Source: Endotrypanum monterogeii (lineage: Eukaryota > Euglenozoa > Kinetoplastea > Trypanosomatida > Trypanosomatidae). Taken from it: a stretch of DNA of 64,000 nucleotides. Of the stretch, positions 39,038-50,459 are shown piece after piece. Made by a program: the position numbers and the translations under genes. Within the stretch, counting starts at the first letter, position 1. Every line of letters starts with the position of its first letter. The DNA is taken from assembly GCA_000333855.2 (NCBI GenBank), contig CM007326.1, forward strand, positions 67,603-131,602, read 5' to 3'. Under the pieces are notes generated by a model. It was given only the letters and a program-made list of their open reading frames with translations. It was not told the origin of the DNA and made no database searches.

Positions 39038-39952
39038 GATGGCGCCACTGCACGCCTCTCACACAGGTGGTCCTTTGGTTTCCTTCAAGAGGGGGAGGAC
39101 GAGTGAGCGTCTACCCGTACTGCCGTGGATTGTAGCACACTGCTCCACGGGAGCGTGTGTATCGATGCGCGCGTGTCGCAGTGTGACGTGAGATGGCGGG
39201 CGGTTGCCGCACGTGCATGTGCTGAGCAGATCCTTTAGTGGCTCGCAATGAAAAGAAGAGGAGGAGGAGGAGGAAGGGAGCACACATCAGTTAATAAATT
39301 AGAGTGTGTCTTTGCAGACGTCTGTAGCAGACCATTTAGCTACCATTGCGCAGTGCACGCACCCCTTCGCCCTTCTTTGCCGCCCAACATGCACGCAGAA
39401 ATATGTATAAACACACATCACGCACACCGAGAGAGAGAGAGAGAGAGGAAAGGGGGGGGGAAGAAGGACATGAGTGATCTGACTTTCTGTGTGCGTGTGC
39501 TCTGTAAAGAAAAAAGCTAGCCTCCAACGGCGACAACGGGAGAGATTTAAACATACGCCCAATGCGTGGCCCGCCCCCCCCCCTTTCTTCGCCTTTACCC
39601 TCGCGCCTTTTCCTTGGGTTGCATGAGCCTTTTTTTTTTTTTTTTTGATACTCCCTCCACTGCATCCGTGTGGAGACCTCACAAACCTGTGAGCATCAGC
39701 CTCAGGTGGCTAGGGCACGATATATATATATATATATATATATGTGTATATATGTGTATATGAGGTGTGTGTGAGACGCGAATAAACACAAGCCATACTG
39801 CCTCTGTTTGCTTTTCTGTTGTGGCGATGGTAGCGTCTCCCTCGGCTGCACACATTTGCATTGCCTCAACACACACACACACACAGAGAGAGAAGAGAAC
39901 TCCACTCCGTGTCAACACGCCACCTGAGAAGTTTGGGGCATCTCACCACTCA
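39038..39952. other. Intergenic, repeat-rich
   Basis: No gene seen. Contains (GGA)n near 39257-39276, GA repeats near 39430-39448, a T18 tract near 39630-39647, (TA)n at 39720-39742 and CA at about 39868-39884. Confidence 0.7.
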
Positions 39953-42670
39953 CTACGGCTGCCCGCGTTGTCCGTCACGATACAGGTTTCGACCGGTTGC
40001 CTTGCCTAGACTCCCCACCTTTGCCCCTGATCGAGCGCCCTCCCGGGCGTCATGCTCCTTCGCGCTGAACATCTCATCCACTCTCTTCTGATCGAGCTCC
40101 GAGTCCGTTGGCACCCAGAAAAATGGCTCCTTTTGCGCCTTCACCTGCCGGAAGTTCGGCTCCCAGTCGAAGGAGTGCAGCTTCACGTGGTAATCGATAC
40201 GCTCTCTCTCCCAGTTATCCCACTTCAAGAAGACCTTTTGCTGGTCGTCATGGTCCATTGCACCGGTGGCGGTGAGGTTATGCATGTGTGTCATGATGTC
40301 CATGTCGTTGAGCACCTTGCCGGGACCCTCAAGGTCTAACTGTGAACACAAGAACGCAAGCTCCTCGCAAATGTTCTCCGTGTCACCCCAGAGGTAGTGA
40401 CCACCGCTCGCCCGTAAGCGCAGAAGCAGCGGACGAGCTACTGGATCCACATCTTTGCGAGCGCGCTGCTGCCGCAGCTTCGCCACGTACTTGAGCGCAT
40501 TCCACGCTGGAACACGGTCATCATCGAGGCAGGCCGATATCATCATTCCGGGGTACGTCACACGGTCGTTCACGTTGTAGTAGGGATCGTACTGCTTGAG
40601 TAAGCGCAAGTCCGCGTTGCTGTTGAGTGGGTCGCCCCAGTCCTCGCGCTCGGCAAGTGACAGTGGAAGATCGGGATCGATCATGGTGTTAATGATATCG
40701 AGGAACGGGGATCGCATCAGCGCGTTTCCGAATAGACCGCATCCGCGCATGTTCATGGCTGCCGCAATCGGTACACAGCCTGCACTGGCACCCGCAGCAA
40801 CCATCAGCTCCGGCTTTGTGTAGCCCATGTCGACCATGTGCTCACAGCACGCGATAAAATCCTGAATGGATTTGATTTTGTTTGCTCCCTTCCCTTGCTG
40901 CGCCCAGTTAGGCAGCTCCCCGCCGCCGCGAACGTGTGCGAAAGCAATGGTCCAGCGTCGCCGCAGCATCCACATGTATGGAGCCAGCTGGAAGTGCATC
41001 GACGGAACCTCACCGTAGGAACCGTACACGTAAATGAGACAGGGCTTAGGTGTGTTGGGCTGCGCCTCAAAGTCTGTGGCCTCCTGAACGAAGGCATCGC
41101 GGCGTTGGCATATCGTGATGGGTATCTCCGTCCCATCTTCCGAAACACAGAGGTCACGGTAGATGCTGTAAGGCCACATGTAATCCCAGGGGGTGAAGTG
41201 CTCCGACTGGCGCTGTGTGAAGAGCGCCTCAGACGCACACAACTTCGCTTGGGTCGAAGTGATATCCGAGTTGAAGTTGAAGACGCAGTCACGCGGCGGC
41301 TGGATCACGCTGCTGTAAACAAAGCTCATCGATTCCTGGCCGAAGTTCTTGTTGAGACCAGGAGTTACAGTAGTCAGCGGAGGGAAATGCAGCACCACGT
41401 CATCATCTCGTGGCATCCGAGCAGCGGTGTCGAGGCCGCCGTTGCATTTGATGATGCGAACGTGCTGGATGCGTTCAAAGGCAAAGTGCGACTCGTGAAG
41501 GATGATGCGACCCTGGAAGAGATCAACGTCGGTGATTTGCACGTTATCGCGGTGCGGCACAAGCTCTTTCCACACCGCCTCCCTTCCATGCGCCAGAGCC
41601 ACCTCATCACGAATGTACACCACACGGTAGTTCGGCCCCTTATCAGATGTCACCATCACGAAGTTGCCGTTGTAGTGATCTAGCCAATTCCATCCCGACT
41701 TCCCTGCTATCTCGATTGGCTTCCCTTCAGCAAAGAAAGGCTTGAGAGGAGTAGGAATAACAGGGAAAGACGCAGGCACCACCAGCGCGTTGCCAGTCAC
41801 CTTCGAGTCCGAGGTTATCGTAATGTACTTGTTATCCTTCGTCTTCCTCACGTCGACGAAAAACCGCTCGTCGTCGTCACGGTAAATCTCCACTGGCGGC
41901 TCCAATATGCCAGGTCGTATTTCTTGCATCATAAGCCGGTGAGGTCGGTTCAACTCGTTCGACTCGGTGTAGAAAAAATAATTGCCGGAACCAAACTCGA
42001 TGCTAACGATGTTGGTCCCGCGAATCACGTGGAAGAGACTAGCATTGTCGATACTTCGAATATGACATAAGTACCTGTCGCCACCCTCCACCGAAAGGGT
42101 GTATGCAAGGTAACGACCGTCTTCGGAAACACGACAGATACCAATGGAGCAGTCCTGGTAACCGAAGTGCTGTTGCAGCAGAAGAGGGTTGATGAGCTCC
42201 TCTGCCAGGAGATCCACCTCTCCAAACCGCTTTCGATAAAATCCTATGGCGTTTGGGTCGTGCCCGGGAACGACACGAGTGAAGTAGACGTAGTCGCCAA
42301 TGCGTTCCTCACCTTTGTCGTATCCGCCCTCTCTACTGCTCACCACCACCTTCGAATCCAGCTCCGCCCACAAACGACCCTTCGAATGCTTAAAGTCAAA
42401 TTTGCTGCCAACCAGAGAGAAGTGTTGCATCTCTTTTTTGATATACTCCTGGGTGTTCCGGTCAAACAAGTCTTCCATGTAGCGGAATGGGTCCAGTTTT
42501 TGGTGCCCCCCGTGCCGCTCGCATCCCTCAGGCTTCTCGGCAGGAAGCGGTCCGTCCAGCATAGGAAGTGGATACGAGCTGCGAAGCTGTGGAAACCATT
42601 TGTTCACAACTCTGCGCGATAAAGTGTAGCCCACATTCGACCTTGGGATCCACGGAAAAAGCGCAGCCAT
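39953..42670 (-). CDS. Oligopeptidase B-like serine peptidase (S9A, prolyl oligopeptidase family)
   Basis: 905 aa, ATG start (MAALFPWIPRSNVG), longer than classical oligopeptidase B (about 730) because of N- and C-terminal additions. The N-terminal half is the beta-propeller; the C-terminal half is the alpha/beta hydrolase. The catalytic triad is visible: S629 in the nucleophile elbow GASAGC, Asp in LDDDRVP (716-718) and H758 in SGGHYLWG. YVYGSYGEVPSMHFQ and FAHVRGGGELPNW are the usual oxyanion-side and pre-catalytic blocks (family: RGGGELG). OPB cleaves short peptides after basic residues. The Leishmania genomes carry a canonical OPB and a longer OPB-like protein, and the length and GASAG motif suggest the latter. 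The first 25 residues are basic/aromatic and might be a mitochondrial leader (uncertain). Confidence 0.93.
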   Translation of the reverse strand: MAALFPWIPRSNVGYTLSRRVVNKWFPQLRSSYPLPMLDGPLPAEKPEGCERHGGHQKLDPFRYMEDLFDRNTQEYIKKEMQHFSLVGSKFDFKHSKGRLWAELDSKVVVSSREGGYDKGEERIGDYVYFTRVVPGHDPNAIGFYRKRFGEVDLLAEELINPLLLQQHFGYQDCSIGICRVSEDGRYLAYTLSVEGGDRYLCHIRSIDNASLFHVIRGTNIVSIEFGSGNYFFYTESNELNRPHRLMMQEIRPGILEPPVEIYRDDDERFFVDVRKTKDNKYITITSDSKVTGNALVVPASFPVIPTPLKPFFAEGKPIEIAGKSGWNWLDHYNGNFVMVTSDKGPNYRVVYIRDEVALAHGREAVWKELVPHRDNVQITDVDLFQGRIILHESHFAFERIQHVRIIKCNGGLDTAARMPRDDDVVLHFPPLTTVTPGLNKNFGQESMSFVYSSVIQPPRDCVFNFNSDITSTQAKLCASEALFTQRQSEHFTPWDYMWPYSIYRDLCVSEDGTEIPITICQRRDAFVQEATDFEAQPNTPKPCLIYVYGSYGEVPSMHFQLAPYMWMLRRRWTIAFAHVRGGGELPNWAQQGKGANKIKSIQDFIACCEHMVDMGYTKPELMVAAGASAGCVPIAAAMNMRGCGLFGNALMRSPFLDIINTMIDPDLPLSLAEREDWGDPLNSNADLRLLKQYDPYYNVNDRVTYPGMMISACLDDDRVPAWNALKYVAKLRQQRARKDVDPVARPLLLRLRASGGHYLWGDTENICEELAFLCSQLDLEGPGKVLNDMDIMTHMHNLTATGAMDHDDQQKVFLKWDNWERERIDYHVKLHSFDWEPNFRQVKAQKEPFFWVPTDSELDQKRVDEMFSAKEHDAREGARSGAKVGSLGKATGRNLYRDGQRGQP

Positions 42671-43484
42671 TCTTCTCAGCTGCCGTGTTATCCAGGCGGA
42701 CTATATTTCGGCAAATAGTCGTGTGTTTACGGGTACCGATAGGAGAGAGGGAAAAGGAAAAGCCAAGTGCCCACAGACTACTGGTGCAACTTCCAGTCAC
42801 CACCCCAAGTAATGTCATAGGAGTCGCACTGCGAGAAACAAGCAAGCATAAAAGTTGACAAATATATATATATATGTGTGTATGTGTGTGTGGCGAGGGT
42901 GAGTTCAAAGAAGACGTTTCGCTACCAACGCCTTAGAGAACTCAAGTAGCGCTTCATCACAAAACATGCTCGCTGGTGTGACACGAGAGAGCACCATTAC
43001 CGCTTACCACTAGGTAGTGTGAGCAGGAGGGAAAAAGGGCCTCACATTGTACGCCCACCTCATGGGTCTACGGCACGACACCTTGGTCGAGGCACCATGG
43101 CGCTCGGCTGCACTGCTTCGAATTACAAAAAAACAAGCACCATGCACTGTGGTCTCCCTAGCCGCTTCCTCCTGCACGCCGTGCAGTACGTATCCAAAAC
43201 CTTCTGAACTTGTCCAGTGCGGTGTAGAAGACGCGGCAAAACGGACTGAAACCAACTTCTGGATTTATTTTTTTTTTTTGAACCAACGGCGCATTGATAG
43301 CCCATCTACCACTACTCCCCCCTCATTATCGTTGGGATAGTGACCCGGAGCCCTTGAATCTGAGAAAAGTTGAGTAGTACGCCCACGAACAAACCCAGAA
43401 GTGAACAAAGGTGATATATGTTGGAGGAGAAAAAAAAAAGAAGGGTATACGAAAAACGTCGCACTAATACCTCACCTCGGTTGC
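42671..43484. other. Intergenic
   Basis: No gene seen. Contains a short (TA)n/(TG)n block at about 42862-42892, poly-T at about 43265-43279 and poly-A near 43429-43438. Less repeat-dense than spacers further left. Confidence 0.65.
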
Positions 43485-44918
43485 CTACTTGTCCGCGCGT
43501 GCCTGAATGTTAATCTTCTGTTGCGAGCCCGCGGAAATACCTGCTATAGAACTGTGATCCTGATTCTTGAACTTGGGCAACCAATTCTGCTTGAACCACT
43601 CGATCGTGTCGTTCCAGCCATCCTCAAAAGGAATGATGGGCTGAAACTGGAGATCCTGCTCGGCCGCATCTATCTGGAACCAGCGATTCATCGTGAGAAC
43701 AAAAACGTTGAAGACGTTCAACTTAAACGTCGTGCTCATCACCCACCCCAGCAGTTCTGCGAAGAGGGCTGCAATATAGAGGAACCAGAAAGGGTAGTGA
43801 ATTTTCTTCGCAATGGACCCAAACCCCATTCTAACAACAGCCTTGTCGACCTCCTTCCAGAAAATACAGTACGCCGCTGGCTCAGGATGCGTGTTGCCGT
43901 CGGTTACAATGTAAAACCGTCCGAGATACGGCGAATCCTTGTACAAGTGCCTCTCTGCAATAATAAGGCCATGACAGTAGTTGTCGACGTGAGTGAAACA
44001 AATGCGATTGTCGCCTTTGCCGAAGATTCGCAGCTTTCCTGTACCAGCAGCCTCCAGTATGTTGGGAAGAAACAAGTTGTCTCGTGGGCCATACACTTGA
44101 TGTGGAGCGACGGCAATAGCCCAGAAGCTCTCATCGATAGAATCACGCATCGCCATTTCACCCTCCGCTTTTGTCTGTGCGTACATTTGCATGTACCGCT
44201 TGAGTGGCAGCTTCGGCATCTCCTCCTCCGAAAGTCCGTCGATGTTGGGACGGTGGAAGAGATTACCCTTGAACCGAGTAGAAGGTGATGAGCTGAAGAT
44301 CATTTTCTTGACTCCATGCTCCTTGCACGCCTGGATAACGTTCAGTGTGCCTCCATGGTTGACGCGACTGTACAACTGCTTTGGGTGAAAGGGGCCCACT
44401 GCAGCTGCAAGGTGCCAAACGCAGTCACTTCCTTTAATGGCTGCCGAGACATCAGAGTAAGATGTGATATCCCCAATAACGTATTCGATTGCCGGGTGAT
44501 CCCAGAGACCGATACCTTTTTCTTTGGGAACGATATCAAAGCACACAACTTTCTCAGCACCTCGCTCTACCAGCATCTCAACCAAACGAGATCCCACAAA
44601 GCCTGTTCCTCCAGTGACTACACATTTCTTTGGGACGGGTGGGTAGCTTTGGTTGGCCGCCTTCCTCTGCTCAAATGAGAGCTGCGAATTTAGTTGCTTC
44701 GGTGGCATTAGAAATGCTTGACAGACTTGGACTTTGGTAACCGTCTTTATTCCTCCTTTCCAGGCGGCACGACTGCTCTTGTGCAATAATAGGAGAGCCG
44801 GTAGAACAACAGCATGAACGGAGACAAAATAAAGAAAAGAAAGCAGAGAGATTACCTCTCCCCTATCGCCAAGAAATACCTCTTCAACTTGAAAGCCATC
44901 CATTTTTGCTCTCCACAT
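43485..44918 (-). CDS. 3beta-HSD-family NAD(P)-dependent steroid dehydrogenase (sterol-4alpha-carboxylate 3-dehydrogenase-like)
   Basis: 477 aa from the ATG at 44916-44918; a second ATG lies 15 bases downstream (MDGFQVEEVF), and the frame upstream lacks one. A hydrophobic helix (about residues 22-46) precedes a Rossmann fold with CVVTGGTGFVGS (about 99-110) and the short-chain dehydrogenase catalytic pair in YAQTK (Y246, K250). The C-terminal part has the hydrophobic block typical of 3beta-HSD/NSDHL (FWFLYIAALFAELLGWVM). In ergosterol-type sterol synthesis NSDHL/ERG26 oxidises and decarboxylates 4alpha-carboxysterols at the ER, consistent with the two membrane segments. The assignment to that exact step, rather than another 3beta-HSD, is inference. 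No glycosomal C-terminal signal is seen (ends ARADK). Confidence 0.88.
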   Translation of the reverse strand: MWRAKMDGFQVEEVFLGDRGEVISLLSFLYFVSVHAVVLPALLLLHKSSRAAWKGGIKTVTKVQVCQAFLMPPKQLNSQLSFEQRKAANQSYPPVPKKCVVTGGTGFVGSRLVEMLVERGAEKVVCFDIVPKEKGIGLWDHPAIEYVIGDITSYSDVSAAIKGSDCVWHLAAAVGPFHPKQLYSRVNHGGTLNVIQACKEHGVKKMIFSSSPSTRFKGNLFHRPNIDGLSEEEMPKLPLKRYMQMYAQTKAEGEMAMRDSIDESFWAIAVAPHQVYGPRDNLFLPNILEAAGTGKLRIFGKGDNRICFTHVDNYCHGLIIAERHLYKDSPYLGRFYIVTDGNTHPEPAAYCIFWKEVDKAVVRMGFGSIAKKIHYPFWFLYIAALFAELLGWVMSTTFKLNVFNVFVLTMNRWFQIDAAEQDLQFQPIIPFEDGWNDTIEWFKQNWLPKFKNQDHSSIAGISAGSQQKINIQARADK

Positions 44919-45251
44919 AAGTGAAATCAAGCGCAAGTACGTGCTAGGGAACACCAGAAGATATTACACTGACCAGGGGAGCGTACCATGGAAGACAAGC
45001 GCTATGACTGGATTGTTTTTTTTCTTTCTAACACTGATGGACAGGAAATTTATTCCAGATACCAGGTAGAGGTTTTTCGTTGCGATATTCCACTTTTGTT
45101 TCCTTTCGAAGCTTTGTGTTACGTGATGCAATGGAGAAATCAGCCGGTGTCACTTATCCGGGTGTATTTTCTTTCTCCGCTTTCGTATAACAAGAAGAAC
45201 AGCAAAAGATCCTCAATAAACCTTTCGTAATAAACAGTGATACACACGTTA
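44919..45251. other. Intergenic
   Basis: About 330 bases without a gene or long repeat; AT-richer than spacers further left. Confidence 0.6.
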
Positions 45252-46607
45252 TCATACCGCACCCTCCCTCCACTTACAACACAGTCTCTCTAGTGTCACC
45301 AAGGCGTTGGTGTCGTTTTTTTCGAGCATGTCCGAGACAGCTGACTTGACAGGAATAAAGCATGGCCCCTCGGAAACTGAAGCACCTCGCGCCCTTTTTC
45401 TGTTGAAAAGCATATCACGGCGTCTGGGGATGGAGAGCCCGCTTGCTACATTTTTGGTGCTTGGCACAAAAAGACAGTCTCGGCAGAGATACGCTAGTTG
45501 ATCAAAATCTCGAGAAGAGGAGCTGGTGCCCATGAAGTCAATTTCATTTGGGATACTCTCCATCAGCTGTTCCTTGACATTTTCAGCGCGGCGCAGAGTC
45601 AATGACTTTTTTCCCTCTATTGCCGGCTTCATACTGTACTCCTGTGCAATATTTGAGTCTGTCTCACAGTGCTGCTTTTTGACGTCGCTACCCATTAGAA
45701 AAGGAATCACACGTGGGTCAATGAGTGGTACTGTGTCGACAGAGGCCGAAGCAGACCGCGGATTCACAGACAAACACAATGAGCAAATATCTAGAAAAGG
45801 TGATAAAAGCTCGCTGTAGCTTACCTTACGTTCATCCAGCTCAATCAAGCGCATCGCCCATCGAGAGCTGCAGAGAAACAGGGAGAGCTTCTTAGACTCC
45901 GGAAGGCCAAGGTATTCGGCCTCAAGAAAAAGGCACCACAGCACAAGAAGAAAAGTCGTGCCAGAAAACCAATCACATGTGGAACTGTCCCAAAAGATGT
46001 AAGTTTCTTCACCGGTTTGTTTAGGAAATTCTCTAGGGTGAGAAACAAGCGTGCACTTCGGAAGCACAACATTCATAAATGTGTGCACTGCAGAAGCTAC
46101 CGCATCAGACTCCTTCCCCTCAGTGAAATGCCCGGCCGCTGCCATTTTCAACACGCGTTGGGCGGCCGTCACGTAGTCGGTGTTTTGTTCAGCGACTGAG
46201 TTATTGGGCACCGCCATTCGAACAGATACTTGTATGCTCAGTGGGACCGCAGTCTGAGTGTTGGTCCCATAGCTGCTAGGCTGCTGAAAGAGGCACCGGC
46301 GGTCTTTTGACTTGGGGTACAATGAGCTCAGCAACTGGACAGCAGTTGCTCTCACTGGCGCTGCCAACAGTGTGCATGCCCCAGTGTGTTGATTCAAAAG
46401 CTCCCAGAGCGGCATGCAAGACACGGTTGCGAGTGCCGATCCACCGGCGCCGCTCAGCGGAAGCTCGCACCACACATGCTGCATAAATCGTTCATATATT
46501 AAACTAATTCTATCACTCACACCATTACTGGGAAAACTATTAGTGGACGCTAGCAGATCCTCGACGTCATCAATACAAGCCTTTACTTGGTTCTGAAGCT
46601 GTGCCAT
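45252..46607 (-). CDS. Uncharacterised protein, first gene of the leftward unit
   Basis: 451 aa, ATG start (MAQLQNQVKACIDDVEDLL). I do not recognise the family. The first 40 residues form an amphipathic helix of the type seen in small adaptor subunits. The middle is mostly helical with hydrophobic heptads (FSGTTFLLVLWCLFLEAEYLG, cut at 20: FSGTTFLLVLWCLFLEAEY), without an evident membrane anchor. From about residue 330 the sequence is more polar, and the C-terminus contains a CRDC pair and a basic patch (PRRRDMLFNRKRARG) that could be a nuclear localisation signal. It is the promoter-proximal gene of the leftward array and has visibly lower GC than distal genes. Confidence 0.75.
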   Translation of the reverse strand: MAQLQNQVKACIDDVEDLLASTNSFPSNGVSDRISLIYERFMQHVWCELPLSGAGGSALATVSCMPLWELLNQHTGACTLLAAPVRATAVQLLSSLYPKSKDRRCLFQQPSSYGTNTQTAVPLSIQVSVRMAVPNNSVAEQNTDYVTAAQRVLKMAAAGHFTEGKESDAVASAVHTFMNVVLPKCTLVSHPREFPKQTGEETYIFWDSSTCDWFSGTTFLLVLWCLFLEAEYLGLPESKKLSLFLCSSRWAMRLIELDERKVSYSELLSPFLDICSLCLSVNPRSASASVDTVPLIDPRVIPFLMGSDVKKQHCETDSNIAQEYSMKPAIEGKKSLTLRRAENVKEQLMESIPNEIDFMGTSSSSRDFDQLAYLCRDCLFVPSTKNVASGLSIPRRRDMLFNRKRARGASVSEGPCFIPVKSAVSDMLEKNDTNALVTLERLCCKWREGAV

Positions 46608-47799
46608 CGGTACCCTTTTTTCGATGCACCCAACATACTTGTGAAAAAAAAGACGATGTAGATTTAAGAAACTGAAAATTTGAAAATCGTGATAAGAGTT
46701 ATTGATGAACGAGGGTGCAAAAACTGTGAGAGTCTATGCTCACTGTCACTGCGGTCAACGTAACACATTTCCTTGTTTCTAACTTTAGAACTTTGCTTGA
46801 AGCCTACCTGATGCTAGATTCTCCAGCGTCTGACCTTTGATAAGAAAGTAGGAAACTACCTCCGAGCAATGCCCTGACAATGGTATAATCATGGTCCGCT
46901 AAGAATGGAGAAAACTCAGTTTCCCAGATGCATTTTGATGCACATAAGATGTGGTATGTCATAGGGGAGATGAACTACATGGGGACAAAAGGTTTCAACC
47001 TCTTGACGAAGCCTCCCTCAGTTATTGATATCTTCGTTGTTAATGTTTTCCAGTATAGAAGCGTCTCCGAAAGATTCCACCTTCTCTTTATACTAACACT
47101 CATGGTATGCTGTGTTGCTCTTACTCTCGATCCAGACATCTCTCTAAAGCAATGCTGCTGCATTGCTTGGATCTTTGTGACCTTTGCACGTGGAGTGAGC
47201 CAAGTAGATAATGATATTCAAAGCCCCAGGGCTGATTTTCAGTTGCTCTTTCCGTGCTTGTTTCTTCTCCGACACACCTCCTCCGCCATCACACCTTCCG
47301 GAACACCTATACTCGACACCTCACCGTCCACACGCTACTTTGCAACCGCCGTCAGAGAATCGGAACCATGGACAAAGTTGTTAGGTGCGCAATACACATC
47401 ACAAATAAAAGTAGCATAGAAGCTGACGTCATTGCAACTCCTGCGACTTGGAAGCGCACACTTCAAGGGGACTTGTTGGCATTCTACCACGAAGATGGAA
47501 AACAACGAAGCAAGCGTATTACTTAGAGAGGCATACGCCCTAACAAAAATTACGCTAGAAAGATGTGTGAATCAAAACATTCGGAATACGTGTGTGTGGG
47601 CGCAAGTCTCGGCGTTCTCTGCAAAGCCATCCGCTAGAGTCCAAAGGCGGAAAATAGAACAGCTTCTTGCAAGCACTTCCCAAGAAACAGTGCTAAAGAT
47701 TTTTTCACTCACGCTCGCCGCCCGATATCTCAAAGCAACTCCCCTCCCACAGTCACAGCCTTGGTCACAAGTGTACCCACATGAAAGTTCACTATGCTG

Positions 47800-50300
47800 C
47801 TAAAAATCTTCCTGGATCTGGAGAGCCTGGCAAACTTTTTCGATGGCAGATCTCGAAAAAGGTTGGCATCCTCAAAGCGATAACTGGCCTTGACTGTTCC
47901 GTTGGGAACGCTGGGCTTTGGCTTCCCAGCTTTCACCTCTTGAGTAAAGAACCCCCCCCTGTGCACCCAGGGAAAAAAAAAGCCACACCGAGGACAGCTT
48001 GAAAAAAAAAAATGTGAGTTCTAGCAATCCATGACAAACGACCCGCCCCATACACCAGAGGACTTGACAAATGGCGCACCGGAGTGGAACAGATTATTCG
48101 TACCACCTCTTGGTTTGGATTCCACTCGCGCGTTTCAATAATCCCGCTTTACTTTTAACCTGCCGAGAGCGGAAAAAGGGATCCCACGCTCCACTAATGC
48201 GTCACACAACCCCCCCCCGCAAGAAGGCACGCCCGCTGCAGAGAAACGCAAATGGCGGGCAAGCACCGTATAGACACAGAATCTTGTAACATTGCGCATA
48301 AACTGCTATATATAATTTTAAAGCCCCACCTGGGAAACAGGCGGCGCTAACCAAATCCACATGCTGACCCCAAACATTGGCGCGCGATGGCCCCCCCCAG
48401 CAAACCCAAAACCATTCAAGAAGATCCCCGCCCCCACCCATTTGGAAGCCGTTATGAAAAAGTCGCAATTTCCAAATCCGTTTTTACATAAATCAAAAAT
48501 CCTTTAGCCACAAGCCGGCCGATCAACCACCCAGTCATCAAAAATAATGTCCTGCTCTATTTTCATTTGATATCGAGGAAGTGCAAGAACCAATGCATAC
48601 GACAAGAAATCCCCACCCAGAGCACGTAATGTCCCCAGAATGTTGCAGACTCATGTTTATTTCTGAGCTGATGACCAATGGGGTATCTGAAAATTCTATC
48701 CCCTTCAAAAAAAAAAATTCATTCCAAAAATACACTCGGCGCCGAAATCACCACGTCAAATTCTAGAGCGAGGCAAGAGCATGAATTGTCCCGATGACAA
48801 TCCGGTGATTTCACAAATAGATTGGGTTAATGGTGCCAAGTCCTTTGAACAATTTGCACCCCCGTAACCCCGGCAGAAAATAGCGGTGCAGTTGATCACT
48901 CCCAAAAAACACGCCACCCTACAAAACACAAAAAAGAAAAATGCCACATCCCGACCAGTGCCCAGAAATAAAAATGATTTTTGAATCGCGGCAAAAAGGC
49001 CGGGCCAAAAGCCGCGGCGCAAAACAACACCCAACGAATCAAAGAGAGCCCCCCACCGCACGAATCCCGCAGGCCTTTCCCCATTTTATCGGGCGAAATG
49101 TGAACGTAACTACCGCTGGGGTTGTTGCGCCTTTGAACCTAGCCTGAAATTTCTTTGACTGTGTGCCTATTCGCTCCTCCTTTGGGGGGGGGGGTATGAA
49201 AACCAAAGCGACGTTGGTCAGCAGAAAAAGGCGCAAGATGGGCCAATGACGGGCCACAAGGGCCCCCTGGCCCCAAACCCAAGAATGGAGCGGCAGTGGT
49301 GATGAACCCCCCATTATTAATAGCGCGTTTAGCCAGCCATATGGATGCCTGAAATTTGACCGCACCAGGTCGACAAGCGCTCGCCATGAAAAAAAAATAA
49401 ACGCGCAGTTTGACGAACATAGAGGTGCCGCTAAGAACCCCTGTGCCCGCAAAAAAAAATAGCTGCAAGCCAACACCACGATCTGATGGGGAGGCGGGGC
49501 TCTAGCACACCTTTGCTTTTCGCTAAAGAAGCGGATGTTGGCAGACGTTGGGGGGAAGGGGTTTGTCGAAGCGAAGTCATTAGTACCCTGTGAAAGTTGA
49601 GTTTCGGAAAAAACAAATAGGTTTTCAGAGTACATGTTGTGTGTCAACTATCTCGAATGCCCCTGATCTCTCAAAAGCTTTTTTTTTTGGAGGAAGGAGG
49701 GTCGCGAGCCTCCTCCCCACCCTCAAAACACTCCCCGAAGAACATGAAACAGACGCCCACAGAACACGTCAAATTTTGCGAGCACACGTTTTCGGTGCCG
49801 TATACTGACCATGTCAAATTATCAGACCTATCAATCTTGAAAAGCAGTTTCTTTTTCTTTTTGGGCTCAGGAGAATCACCTGACGAGCAGCTTTTTCGTT
49901 GCTGATTTTGTTCCAGATACGCATGGGCAAAGCAACGCCTGTAACTGATCATATATATATATATATATATATTCTCAATAAAGCAAACTGGCATGTTAGT
50001 CAGCCCTCCGGTCTCCGCTTTTGTATTTTCCAAATACGTAAATTATTGTGTTGTGAATATGTCGACCTGCGGTTGGCAAAAGAAACTGCCCCCCATCCTC
50101 CACCCCCAAAGCCGAGGACCGGGGATGCCCATAGCAAGGCCCTGCTTCCGCAACCTGGAAAGAGAAATATAGAGTAAAAAACACGTATAAAAAACTAAAA
50201 AGTACCAAATAGAAAACATATTAACGTGCTCAACAGTTTTACATCCCTCACCAGTGTATTGCTTTTAAAAACCTTTACATTTTATATCCTTCAGCAGCTG
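47800..50300 (-). promoter_or_regulatory. Left GT-rich arm (A/C-rich on plus strand)
   Basis: On the plus strand the arm is rich in C- and A-runs. By hand count, 48181-48240 has 44 of 60 bases A or C and 48361-48420 has 42 of 60. Read on the minus strand, the direction of outward transcription, it is G/T-rich. Contains (TA)n at 49951-49972. Confidence 0.75.
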
Positions 50301-50459
50301 TCGCTTCGTTTTCAAACGCTCTTAAATACTCTTGGCCACGCGCCTGGAACACCCAGGTACAAAACCGAAAGGTGAAGCGGCATAAAAGTTGTAATCTGGC
50401 GTAATCCATATTTATGCGGGCTTTCGAAGCATCCAAAGAAAACCCCTAGAACGCCCTTT

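Noticed and set aside
46928..47803. Overlapping plus-strand open frames in the strand-switch region that could be a broken small gene
   Set aside because: Three frames, no recognisable domain, low codon bias, and the position is left of the outward promoter arms. A homology search finding an intact ortholog would reverse this.
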